From: Chloroflexota bacterium
Lineage (GTDB): Bacteria > Chloroflexota > UBA6077
Reading direction: 5' to 3'
DNA length: 6,928 nucleotides
Assembly: GCA_021786215.1 (NCBI GenBank)
Contig: JAJYNT010000246.1
Location: 1 to 6,928, forward strand
A program made the translations under genes and the position numbers. Under the pieces are notes generated by a model. It ran no database searches. It was given only the letters and a program-made list of their open reading frames with translations, and had not been told where the DNA came from. This document shows positions 1-6,163 of the stretch, one piece after another (position 1 is the stretch's first letter; every line of letters starts with the position of its first letter).

Positions 1-1384
1 ATCTGCCATCGTGGACGGCCAGCAGATGGTCCGCGCCGGTGTCGGAGATGCCGTAGCCCAACCCAACGCCCGGCTTGCCCCGGGGCTCGTGCATCGGGAG
101 TTCCTGTCCCTTCACCTGGATGGCGAAGCGCTCGGCGCCCCGGCCGATCCGCTGGGCGGCACGGGCGCTTCCCTCTGCCAGCAGATCTCCGAAACCCTCC
201 CGACGAGCGATCTTCTCCACCAGGGTGAGCAGCGCCTGGCTGTTGCCGAAGCGGAGGTCGATCCCCTCGGTGTCGGCCTGGGTCAGGAGACCGTTCTCGT
301 AGCACTCCATGGCGAAGGAGATGGTAACCCCTGTGGAGATGGTGTCCAGGCCGTAACGGTTGCACATCTCGTTGGCCTTGGCGATTACCCGTAGGTCGCT
401 GATCCCGCAGCCGGAGCCGAAGGCTCCCAGGGTTTCGTACTCGGGCCCACCATAACGGGTATCGGTTGCGTACTCACCGTCGACCTTCGACTCTCGTTTG
501 CAGCGGATAGGACAGCTGAAACAGCCCTTGGCGCTGGTGAAGATCTCCTCCTTGTAGGCATCCCAACCGATGGAGTTGGCGCCCTCGAAGGTGCCGTAGC
601 GGAAGTTACGGGTGGGAAGGATTCCTGAAGCCTGAAGCCCGCTCAGCAGTCCCACCGTACCCGTGTCGTATAGCGACTTGGTGGTGGGGTTCTTCTGGAG
701 CTCCGCGGCGTACCAGCGGGCCAGTTCGTGGACCGCCGCCTGGTCAAACGGTCTGGGAGGGTTCTTGCCCCGCACGGCGATTGCCTTGAGCCTCTTTGAG
801 CCCATCACCGCGCCCATGCCGGTGCGACCGTTCGCGTGCTTGCCTTCGTTGAGGACGCAGGCGTACCGCACCAGCTTCTCTCCGCCCTGGCCGATGCCGG
901 CGACCCGAATCCGTTGGTCGTTCAACTCCTGCCGAATGGCATCCTGGGCATCGCCGGTGTCCATCCCCCACAGCCTTTGGGCGTCCCGTATCTCTACCTC
1001 GCCGTCGTGAATCCAGAGGTAGACGGGGCGTTCGGATTGTCCCCTGATGACGATGGCGTCGTATCCGGCGGATTTCAACTCTGGACCCCACCAACCGCCG
1101 GCTTCGGCTTCACCGTACCCACCGGTCAGGGGCGACCGGGCCGCGACGCTGTACCGGGGCATCGCGGGAAGATTGCTGCCGGTCATGGCGCCGGCGGCGA
1201 AGATCAGGAGGTTGTCAGGTCCGAGTGGATCTGCACCAGGGGCCTGCTCGTTCAGCAGGTAGTAGCTGGCAAAGCCCTTGCCACCCCAGTAGCGGCGGTA
1301 GAAAAGTTCGTCCGGCTCCTCGATCTTCCAGGTTCGATTCGTGAGGTCGACCTTCAGCACCTTGCCGTTGTATCCGTTTGGCAT
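1..1384 (-). CDS. Tungsten-type aldehyde:ferredoxin oxidoreductase, N-terminal part (AOR-1, cut by window edge)
   Basis: AOR-family enzymes oxidise an aldehyde to the carboxylic acid and pass two electrons to ferredoxin, using a tungsten (or molybdenum) bis-pyranopterin and one [4Fe-4S] cluster in the cytoplasm. The first 461 residues are present; family members have about 600, so roughly 150 C-terminal residues lie outside. The start is an ATG with AGGAGG at 1390-1395, five bases upstream. Visible marks are the N-terminal NGYNGKVLKVDLT strand, the pterin-binding stretch GRTGMGAVMGSKRLKAIAV (about residues 186-204), the cluster motif C288-x2-C291-x3-C295, which falls at the same numbers as in Pyrococcus furiosus AOR, GPEYET (313-318) and GADH near the end. 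The fourth cluster cysteine would be beyond the window. It lies 44 bp after the MoaD-like gene, probably in one transcript. The aldehyde substrate is not predictable. Family is near certain; metal and substrate are inference. Confidence 0.96.
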   Translation of the reverse strand, partial: MPNGYNGKVLKVDLTNRTWKIEEPDELFYRRYWGGKGFASYYLLNEQAPGADPLGPDNLLIFAAGAMTGSNLPAMPRYSVAARSPLTGGYGEAEAGGWWGPELKSAGYDAIVIRGQSERPVYLWIHDGEVEIRDAQRLWGMDTGDAQDAIRQELNDQRIRVAGIGQGGEKLVRYACVLNEGKHANGRTGMGAVMGSKRLKAIAVRGKNPPRPFDQAAVHELARWYAAELQKNPTTKSLYDTGTVGLLSGLQASGILPTRNFRYGTFEGANSIGWDAYKEEIFTSAKGCFSCPIRCKRESKVDGEYATDTRYGGPEYETLGAFGSGCGISDLRVIAKANEMCNRYGLDTISTGVTISFAMECYENGLLTQADTEGIDLRFGNSQALLTLVEKIARREGFGDLLAEGSARAAQRIGRGAERFAIQVKGQELPMHEPRGKPGVGLGYGISDTGADHLLAVHDGR

Positions 1385-1428
1385 CTTCGCCTCCTATATA
1401 ACAATCAGCGATCAGTTGGCAGCATCCT

Positions 1429-1665
1429 TCATCCACCACCACACAACGGGAACGCTTCCAGCAGATCGCCGTCCGATATCGGAGAATCGGTATCCGCTCT
1501 CTTGTCATTGATCATCAGCATGGAGAGGACGCCGAGAGGCAACCCCAGGGCCTCAAGTAGCTGTCCGGCCGTGGATTGCTCCTCCAACTCGATCCGAAAG
1601 AACCTGCTCTTGTCGGATCGATACAGGTTCAGTTCTCCGTGGAGTGTCACCGCAACTGATTTCAC
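1429..1665 (-). CDS. MoaD/ThiS-like ubiquitin-fold sulfur carrier protein
   Basis: This 78-residue protein matches the small beta-grasp sulfur carriers. MoaD supplies the dithiolene sulfurs of molybdopterin after its C-terminal Gly-Gly is activated as a thiocarboxylate. The family pattern is clear in the second half: MLMINDKRADTDSPISDGD followed by LLEAFPLCGGG, equivalent to the INGxxVxxxxxLxDGDxVxxFPPxxGG signature of MoaD. The chain ends in three glycines preceded by cysteine, where MoaD usually ends in two. I chose GTG at 1665 because GGAG lies six bases upstream and the first beta strand (VAVTLHGEL) starts at once; a longer reading from TTG at 1698 adds 11 poorly structured residues. It is followed after 44 bp by AOR-1. 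MoaD-like genes commonly accompany AOR genes, which supports a role in making or delivering the tungsten pterin cofactor. A ThiS-like role is less likely in this setting. Confidence 0.9.
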   Translation of the reverse strand: MKSVAVTLHGELNLYRSDKSRFFRIELEEQSTAGQLLEALGLPLGVLSMLMINDKRADTDSPISDGDLLEAFPLCGGG

Positions 1666-1671
1666 CCTGCG

Positions 1672-1675
1672 CTCC
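1672..1675 (-). promoter_or_regulatory. Ribosome binding site fixing the start of the MoaD-like gene
   Basis: GGAG on the minus strand, six bases before GTG at 1665. No comparable site precedes the upstream in-frame TTG (1698) or GTG (1677), so this site decides the 78-residue start. Confidence 0.7.
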
Positions 1676-1743
1676 ACTAGAGACCTTGATCGAGCCAATT
1701 ACGGGATGGTGGACGTGTTTGACTGAGCGATTGTCAAGGGTGC

Positions 1744-1773
1744 AGCATAGACCGAGGGGCGCCCAACTGTCAA
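1744..1773 (-). promoter_or_regulatory. Candidate sigma-70 promoter for the MoaD-like gene and AOR-1
   Basis: On the minus strand TTGACA (1773-1768, perfect -35) is followed by an 18-base spacer and TATGCT (1749-1744, four of six -10 matches including the first two and the last base). Transcription would start near 1737, giving a leader of about 70 bases to the GTG start. The spacer contains the 8-bp palindrome GGGCGCCC at 1757-1764. The downstream bases make the -10 read TATGCTGC, identical to the candidate promoter of the dehydrogenase. If real, the MoaD-like/AOR-1 pair can be transcribed apart from the upstream dehydrogenase. Confidence 0.5.
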
Positions 1774-1873
1774 CGTGGCTGAAGCGCCGCTTGCCGATCC
1801 CCTTCTCGATAGCCCTCCCGATTGAGTCGAACTGCCGCCGCATCAGGCTGCCGGTCCCAACGGGTACGATTCG

Positions 1874-1880
1874 CCTCCTT
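1874..1880 (-). promoter_or_regulatory. Orphan Shine-Dalgarno sequence after the dehydrogenase stop
   Basis: AAGGAGG overlaps the TAA stop of the dehydrogenase on the minus strand, a layout typical of translational coupling to a following gene. No ATG or GTG lies at a normal distance: the next ATG is at 1843, 30 bases on, and opens a reading frame that resembles no family and runs through the MoaD-like gene. It may be a relic of a lost gene, or chance. Confidence 0.35.
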
Positions 1881-2763
1881 AACCCTTGACCTCGAGGTTC
1901 AGCAGCTCCTCGTACACCTTGACCACGGCCGCGGTATCCTCCTTGCCCAGACCCCTGGCCAGAGCCATCTCGTTCAAGAGCTGGGTGGCGCTAGAGAGCA
2001 CCATGGGTACCCCCGCCTCCCTGGCCATCGCGAGAGCCAGGGCGTTGTCCTTGTGCAGCAGACCGATTCCAAAGAGTGGGGAGAAATCCCGGTTAAGCAC
2101 CTTGGGACCCACCTCCTTGAAGAGGTTGCTCACCGTCGCCGCTCCGCTCTCGGTCACCAAGTCCACGAACACCTTGGGGGGCATCCCCACCTTGGCGCAG
2201 AGGGCCATCACCTCCACGGTCACCGAGTTGATGGCGCCAAACATCAGGTTGTTCAGCAGCTTGACGATGTTGCCGTGGCCCGAGGGCCCCACCAGCACCA
2301 CCCTCCGGGCCAGCTTCTCGAGAACCGGTCTGGCCTTCGCCAAAGACTCCTCGTCGCCGCCCACCGGCAGGGTCCAGTTCCCACAGCCCTGAGGCCTGCC
2401 CAGCACCGGCGCGTCCAGGTATCCAACCCCCTTCTCTCGGGCGGCCGACGCCATCTTCCGCGTGCTGCCGGGGTCCACTGTGCTCAGATCCACGATCACC
2501 TGGCCGGCCTTGGCCGCGGCCAGCAGGCCGTCGGGACCGGCCACCACGGAGGCCACGTCCGCCGGCATCGGCAGCGACAGCAGCACGACGTCGGCGCCCT
2601 CGGCCACCCCTCTGGGCGAGCCAAGAACTTGCGCCCCTATCTCCGTCGCTCGGCGCTCCGCCGCCGAATCGATGTCCCGAGCCAGGACGGTGTGTCCGGC
2701 CCCCACCAGGGCGGTCGCCATCCGGCTGCCCATGGTTCCCACTCCGACAAGTCCAACCTTCAT
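1879..2763 (-). CDS. NAD(P)-dependent beta-hydroxyacid dehydrogenase (3-hydroxyisobutyrate / tartronate-semialdehyde reductase family)
   Basis: This 294-residue protein has the full length of the beta-hydroxyacid dehydrogenases, soluble enzymes that interconvert a 3-hydroxyacid and its semialdehyde with NAD(P). The N-terminal Rossmann fold opens with GVGTMG (residues 7-12). The substrate loop holds DLSTVDPGS (92-100). The catalytic-helix motif GHGNIVKLLNN (162-172) carries the expected lysine K168 and N172, and LLHKDNALAL has the late Lys-Asp pair (238-239). The glycine-rich loop reads DAPVLGRPQGCGNW (117-130), whereas common members have DAPVSGG. This suggests an unusual substrate or subfamily, so a precise name (GarR/GlxR, MmsB, succinic-semialdehyde reductase) is not justified. 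D30 after the second strand and R35 leave the NAD/NADP choice open. AAGGAG at 2774-2779 lies ten bases before the ATG. It is divergent from the IclR gene and heads the dehydrogenase > MoaD-like > AOR-1 group. Confidence 0.92.
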   Translation of the reverse strand: MKVGLVGVGTMGSRMATALVGAGHTVLARDIDSAAERRATEIGAQVLGSPRGVAEGADVVLLSLPMPADVASVVAGPDGLLAAAKAGQVIVDLSTVDPGSTRKMASAAREKGVGYLDAPVLGRPQGCGNWTLPVGGDEESLAKARPVLEKLARRVVLVGPSGHGNIVKLLNNLMFGAINSVTVEVMALCAKVGMPPKVFVDLVTESGAATVSNLFKEVGPKVLNRDFSPLFGIGLLHKDNALALAMAREAGVPMVLSSATQLLNEMALARGLGKEDTAAVVKVYEELLNLEVKG

Positions 2764-2878
2764 CGACTTTGAACTCCTTCCTCACTAGAAATACTGCAGC
2801 ACCAGAGAGACTGCCAGGCTCCGGAAGCAGGCCTCAAGCGGAGCGGTCACGCAATCCGGCGGGCGAAACCACTGAGTC

Positions 2879-2918
2879 CAGGGAAGGATATGGCAGCATA
2901 ATGTCATATCCTTCCCTG
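2879..2918. repeat. Perfect 14-bp inverted repeat, candidate operator
   Basis: CAGGGAAGGATATG (2879-2892) is exactly mirrored by CATATCCTTCCCTG (2905-2918) across a 12-base spacer, so the arm centres are 26 bp apart. There is no T-run beside it, and it lies upstream of both genes, so a terminator is unlikely. The right arm covers the spacer and edge of the candidate minus-strand -35, and the left arm covers the expected start point. IclR-family proteins bind as dimers or tetramers to dyad sites near their own gene, so binding by the neighbouring IclR product is the simplest reading. This is inferred from position. Confidence 0.65.
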
Positions 2919-2922
2919 TCTA
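2895..2922 (-). promoter_or_regulatory. Candidate promoter of the dehydrogenase gene
   Basis: Minus strand: TAGACA (2922-2917, five of six -35 matches), 16-base spacer, TATGCT (2900-2895). The start would fall near 2888, inside the left arm of the inverted repeat, giving a leader of about 125 bases. Binding at the repeat would block polymerase. The extended -10 TATGCTGC is repeated in the candidate promoter of the MoaD-like gene. Confidence 0.45.
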
Positions 2923-2975
2923 GGGCCAATGCTAGCTCCGGCACCATGGCCCGTCAATCACCCGACTTCATGATG

Positions 2976-3003
2976 TTGACAATGTACAGCGTACCGTTAT
3001 AAT
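2976..3003 (+). promoter_or_regulatory. Consensus sigma-70 promoter of the IclR-family gene
   Basis: TTGACA (2976-2981) and TATAAT (2998-3003) are both perfect consensus hexamers, separated by 16 bases. The start point would be near 3010, about 69 bases before the ATG. The spacer contains two GTAC tetramers separated by AGC (2984-2994), a small dyad that could serve autorepression. A strong core promoter for a regulator usually implies that it is held down by a repressor, often its own product. Confidence 0.8.
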
Positions 3004-3011
3004 CAGATCGT

Positions 3012-3036
3012 GAGCATAAGCGGGCACGCTACGCTC
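3012..3036 (+). other. Possible hairpin at the start of the regulator leader
   Basis: GAGC (3012-3015) pairs with GCTC (3033-3036) and AGCG (3019-3022) with CGCT (3027-3030), leaving a small asymmetric internal loop and the loop GGCA. It would sit at the 5' end of the mRNA and may stabilise it. It is short and could be chance. Confidence 0.25.
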
Positions 3037-3078
3037 CCACACCGATTCTCATTTTTCATAGGGAGCTAGAGAACCCCC

Positions 3079-3891
3079 ATGCCTACGGTAGCCACCAGAA
3101 CTCGTGCTCCCCAGAAGCGCGACCGCGGGGCGACCCTCGCCAGGGCAGCCTTGGTGTTGAACGCCATCGCCTCCCATCCAACTGACCATGGGGTCACCCT
3201 GACGGAACTCAGCAAGGAACTGAAGCTTCACAAGAGCACCACCCACCGATTGCTGCTCGGCCTGGAGCAAATCGCCTTTGTCGAGCATTACGACAATGGC
3301 GAGCGCTATCGCCTCGGGATCAAGCTGGTGGAGTTGGCCGGCAGGTACCTGGACGACTCCAACCTGGTCGGCGAGGCCACCTCCATCCTTTACGACGCCA
3401 TGCTGCAATGTGGGGAGACCATCCACATGGCTATCCTCGACGGCACCGATGTCGTCTACATCGCCAAGGTCGATGGCCAGCATTCCGTGCGCCTCCACTC
3501 CCGCATCGGTGATCGCCGACCGGCCGCTACGACATCCCTGGGCAAAGCCATCATGGCCTATAGGCCAATCTCTCAGGTCGAGAGCATTATCGCCGCTGGG
3601 CTCCCAGCTCGAACCCCTAAGTCCATCACAGTCCCGAACCTGCTGCGGGCGCGCCTGGAAGAGGTGCGCGCCAACGGCTACGCCGTGGACGACGAGGAGA
3701 CCGCCTTGGGAGTGCGTTGCGTCGCGGCCCCTATCTTCAACTATTGCGGCGAGGTAATCGCCGGCGTGAGCATATCAGGCCCCACAATGCGCGTGCTAAC
3801 CGAACGAGTCCCCGAGTTGGGAGACTTGGTGAAGACCACAGCCCTCAAGATCTCCCAACAAATGGGATACAGCTCCTCGAGCATGCTATGA
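3079..3891 (+). CDS. IclR-family transcriptional regulator
   Basis: This 270-residue protein has the two-domain IclR plan. The winged helix-turn-helix spans about residues 18-82: GVTLTELSKELKLHKSTTHR (38-57) is the turn and recognition helix, and FVEHYDNGERYRLG (67-80) is the wing. The effector-binding domain covers about 95-265, with the family landmarks TTSLGKAIMA (151-160), GYAVDDEE (200-207) and GVRCVAAPIF (211-220) followed by the VIAGVSISGP strand. Members bind small carboxylates or aromatic acids and repress or activate neighbouring catabolic genes. The first 18 residues are basic and probably disordered. ATG is the first start in frame; GGGAG at 3061-3065 is 13 bases away, a rather long spacing. 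The gene is divergent from the dehydrogenase and convergent with the aminotransferase, so it probably controls one or both minus-strand groups. The ligand cannot be read from the sequence. Confidence 0.95.
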   Translation: MPTVATRTRAPQKRDRGATLARAALVLNAIASHPTDHGVTLTELSKELKLHKSTTHRLLLGLEQIAFVEHYDNGERYRLGIKLVELAGRYLDDSNLVGEATSILYDAMLQCGETIHMAILDGTDVVYIAKVDGQHSVRLHSRIGDRRPAATTSLGKAIMAYRPISQVESIIAAGLPARTPKSITVPNLLRARLEEVRANGYAVDDEETALGVRCVAAPIFNYCGEVIAGVSISGPTMRVLTERVPELGDLVKTTALKISQQMGYSSSSML

Positions 3892-3896
3892 ACCTT

Positions 3897-3946
3897 GGGG
3901 GTTTGGCCGCTCGCGCGCCGAAATAACCGGTGGCGACCAAACACCC
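3897..3946. terminator. Weak inverted repeat between convergent genes, possible terminator
   Basis: GGGGGTTTGGCCGC (3897-3910) and GCGACCAAACACCC (3933-3946) can pair over 14 positions with two mismatches around a 22-base loop. It begins just after the stop of the regulator and lies before the end of the aminotransferase coming the other way. No clear T-run follows on either strand, so it is a poor match to an intrinsic terminator. Confidence 0.3.
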
Positions 3947-3992
3947 GCTTTCGGCTTCGTCACGAGGTTGTCGGGACAGTTCATAACAGGCT

Positions 3993-5141
3993 TTAGCTCA
4001 AGGCGCGCGAGAAGGCAGCCAGTCCCGCTCCCGGCTCCACGGGATAGCCGAGATCCTTCAGGGTAGACTCCAGGGCCATCAGCGTCGGTGCCAGCAACTC
4101 CCTGCCGGCCTGGACCCCTTGGTGGGAGATGCGGAACAGCTTGCCCTCGGCAGCCCCCCACATCGATCCGCTGAGGATTACCCCGTAGCCTTCCCGCATC
4201 CGCTTCAGGATGTCCTTCTCCGCTAGCCCGTTGGGAACCCTCACAGCAGTGATGGAGTCGGCTGCTAGGTCACGATCCGGGAAGAGGCTGAGTCCCATCG
4301 CCTCCACCGCCTGTCGGGTCGCCTCCGCGAAACGATGGTGGCGCTGCCACCGGGCCGGCATACCTTCTTCTACAGCCTGGCGGCACGCCTCCTGCAAGGC
4401 GAAGATCAGGTGGGTGCTGGGGATCACAGGGTACGGCCTGGGGGCCGGCCGGCCGAAAAAGAGCTTGCGCCAGCGCAGCAGGTCGAGTGCGTAGCTCTGG
4501 CACACCGTCTCGCGACTCTCCATGGCGTGATAGGCTTTCCGGCTAACGCCGATCAGGGAGAGGCCGACGATGGAGCCGATGGACTTGTTGCTGGAGGTCA
4601 CGCACAGGTCGATCCCCATGCCGTCCATGTCGAACTCCAGGCTGCCAATAGAGGACATCCCGTCGACGAAACAGAGGGTATCGTACTCGGCACACAGCTT
4701 GGCTACCTCGGCTATCGGGTAGCGGGCCCCGGTCGAGCTTTCCGAATGGACTACCAGCGCCACCTTGTAGTGCTTCTTGGCCAACTCCTTCCGGAACAGA
4801 TTCAGATCCAGGGGGCCGCCCCAGGGTTGCTCCAGCACGGTGGCCTCGGCCCCGGCTCGTCGCGCGATCTCCAGGGAGAAGCCACAGAAGGTACCGTTGC
4901 TGATGTGCAACGTGGGATCGCCCCGCTCGATGACGCTGCAGAGGGCAGCTTCCAGCCCTAAGCGGCCCGAGCCGGGCATGATGACGACGTCGGACCTGGT
5001 CATGAAGACGGAGCGCAACATCTCGATGGTCTCGTCGAGAGTGTTGAAGAACTCCATGCTTTGGTGGTTGACGGCGGGTCGATTCATTGCCGCGTACACG
5101 CGCGGGTCCACCGCAATGGGCCCTGGGGTCATGAGCAGCAT
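3993..5141 (-). CDS. Class V PLP-dependent aminotransferase (serine/alanine:glyoxylate type)
   Basis: These 382 residues match the usual length of class V (AGXT/SgaA/PucG) aminotransferases, which move an amino group between amino acids and glyoxylate or pyruvate. The N-terminus has TPGP (5-8), followed by the PRVYAAM helix and NHQSMEF. GSGRLGLEAAL (57-67) is the PLP-phosphate loop, HSESSTG (132-138) contacts the substrate and ring, D160 in CFVDGMSSIGS pairs with the pyridine nitrogen, and K186 in VTSSNKSIGS is the Schiff-base lysine. PSTH (241-244) and R337 in LFRISHQG, the expected carboxylate-binding arginine, complete the site. All catalytic residues are present. AGGAGG at 5149-5154 is seven bases before ATG; a second Met at residue 4 is a less likely start. 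It follows the DapA-like gene by 73 bp, probably as last gene of that operon. Class V also contains phosphonate and ureidoglycine aminotransferases, so the substrate is open. Confidence 0.93.
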   Translation of the reverse strand: MLLMTPGPIAVDPRVYAAMNRPAVNHQSMEFFNTLDETIEMLRSVFMTRSDVVIMPGSGRLGLEAALCSVIERGDPTLHISNGTFCGFSLEIARRAGAEATVLEQPWGGPLDLNLFRKELAKKHYKVALVVHSESSTGARYPIAEVAKLCAEYDTLCFVDGMSSIGSLEFDMDGMGIDLCVTSSNKSIGSIVGLSLIGVSRKAYHAMESRETVCQSYALDLLRWRKLFFGRPAPRPYPVIPSTHLIFALQEACRQAVEEGMPARWQRHHRFAEATRQAVEAMGLSLFPDRDLAADSITAVRVPNGLAEKDILKRMREGYGVILSGSMWGAAEGKLFRISHQGVQAGRELLAPTLMALESTLKDLGYPVEPGAGLAAFSRALS

Positions 5142-5214
5142 CGCTTCTCCTCCTGCTGGATAAGGGCCAGCACCCTATGGTATGGAATGGGCGCGACCGA
5201 CACCTCGACCAGGG

Positions 5215-6105
5215 TCAGGGGCGAGGGAGGTCCAGGGCTTCCAGCTGCCGCCGGAGACCAGCCAGTTCCTCCCCTACCAACGGCAACGTCGGGAAAACGG
5301 GAGGTCCCGCCTCAATGCCCAACAACTTCAGCGCAGCCTTCCAACCGGCAGGGAAGGTCCCGCGCCGGCAGGCAGCGACCAGCCGGATGACCTTGGCCTG
5401 CAGCCCTCTGGCCGTCTCCCAGTCCCCCCTGGCGCTGGCGGCCAGGATCCCCACGTCCAGGCTGGGGGCCACGTTCAGGGAGGCAGCCCAGGTTCCGTTA
5501 GCGCCGGACACTAGAGCGGCAACCAACTGGGTATCCGATCCGGTGAGGATGGCGAAGTCGCTGCCCGGGTCCCGGCGTTGGAGCAGCGCCAGCAGGTAGT
5601 CGAAGTCGCGGCTGCTGTCCTTGATTCCGACGATTCTGCCGTCTCTAGCTAGGCGAGCCGCCGTAGCCGGCTCGATGCGAACCTTGGTGAAGTGGGGGAT
5701 ATTGTACAGCACAATCGGCAGAGGAGTGCGTGCCGCCACATCCTCGTAGTAGCGAGCCACCTCCTCCTGAGTCGGCGGGTAGTAGAAGGGCGGGGACACC
5801 AGCACCAGCCCCAGTCCCAACTCCGCGAGGGCGTTGATCTGCTCGATGGCGGCCTCGGGGCTGCTGTCGGCGATGCCCGCGGCCACCAGCGTCCGCCCAC
5901 GACAAAGCCCTACGGCCTCCCGGACCACTTGAAGGCGCAGCCGGGGCGACAGGCTGGCCGACTCCCCGGTAGAGCCCAGCACCGAAATGCCGTCGACACC
6001 CCCATTGATAACGTGATCCAACAGTCTGCCGAGAGCCTCCTGGTTAAGCTCGCCCTTCTCAGTCAGCGGGGTAACCAGGGCAGCGTAAGCTCCAGCAAGT
6101 TTCAT
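5215..6105 (-). CDS. DapA-superfamily lyase/aldolase, probably not dihydrodipicolinate synthase
   Basis: This 296-residue TIM-barrel protein belongs to the DHDPS/N-acetylneuraminate lyase group, Schiff-base enzymes that join or split pyruvate and an aldehyde. Family marks are the VTPL strand (11-14), GSTGES (44-49), PPFYYP (105-110, with a tyrosine at the proton-relay site), Y134 in VLYNIP, and K162 in GIKDSS, the Schiff-base lysine. LTGSD (187-191) and GANGTWAASLNVAP (201-214) are the later loops. After YNIP true DHDPS enzymes have Ser/Gly-Arg-Thr, whose arginine binds the aspartate-semialdehyde carboxylate; here it reads HFT, so that arginine is missing. This favours a 2-keto-3-deoxy acid aldolase or related catabolic lyase. 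A GGAGGAGGA block (6115-6123) lies nine bases before ATG. It stands 58 bp after AOR-2 and 73 bp before the aminotransferase, pointing to one operon. The aldehyde it releases could feed the AORs; that is inference. Confidence 0.92.
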   Translation of the reverse strand: MKLAGAYAALVTPLTEKGELNQEALGRLLDHVINGGVDGISVLGSTGESASLSPRLRLQVVREAVGLCRGRTLVAAGIADSSPEAAIEQINALAELGLGLVLVSPPFYYPPTQEEVARYYEDVAARTPLPIVLYNIPHFTKVRIEPATAARLARDGRIVGIKDSSRDFDYLLALLQRRDPGSDFAILTGSDTQLVAALVSGANGTWAASLNVAPSLDVGILAASARGDWETARGLQAKVIRLVAACRRGTFPAGWKAALKLLGIEAGPPVFPTLPLVGEELAGLRRQLEALDLPRP

Positions 6106-6163
6106 GGTTGGTCGTCCTCCTCCAACAGCGTTGTCCGCTCGCTCAGATGCCCCATTTGGCTCG

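Larger units (their letters stand above)
2764..3078. promoter_or_regulatory. Divergent control region between dehydrogenase and IclR-family gene
   Basis: This 315-bp stretch has no credible gene. From left to right it holds the dehydrogenase leader with its ribosome binding site, a candidate minus-strand promoter overlapping a perfect 14-bp inverted repeat, a plus-strand consensus promoter and a 5' leader for the regulator. It is the natural place for an IclR-type regulator to control both directions. The part at 2785-2878 shows nothing convincing. Confidence 0.8.

Noticed and set aside
836..1726. Long plus-strand open frame of 296 codons
   Set aside because: It lies antisense to AOR-1 and the MoaD-like gene, both of which carry clear family motifs. 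The translated product has no recognisable domain and is a by-product of GC-rich codon use.
1719..1737. Second TTGACA on the minus strand (1737-1732) and TTGAC/GTCAA mini-dyad
   Set aside because: No -10-like hexamer lies 16-18 bases downstream, and five-base arms are too short to claim an operator.
1553..1843. Minus-strand frame of 96 codons starting at ATG 1843
   Set aside because: It overlaps the MoaD-like gene in another frame, runs through the candidate promoter, and its ribosome binding site is 30 bases away. Kept only as a possible relic in the findings.
1822..2772. Plus-strand open frame of 316 codons
   Set aside because: It is antisense to the dehydrogenase and the product is a low-complexity His/Gly/Arg-rich string, typical of a shadow frame.
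2879..2918. The 14-bp inverted repeat as a transcription terminator
   Set aside because: It lies upstream of both divergent genes, no T-run follows it on either strand, and no gene ends nearby.
4335..4961. Plus-strand open frame of 208 codons
   Set aside because: It is antisense to the aminotransferase, which has all its PLP-site residues; no domain is visible in the product.
5215..6105. Naming the gene dapA
   Set aside because: The arginine after YNIP that defines DHDPS substrate binding is absent and the neighbours are catabolic.
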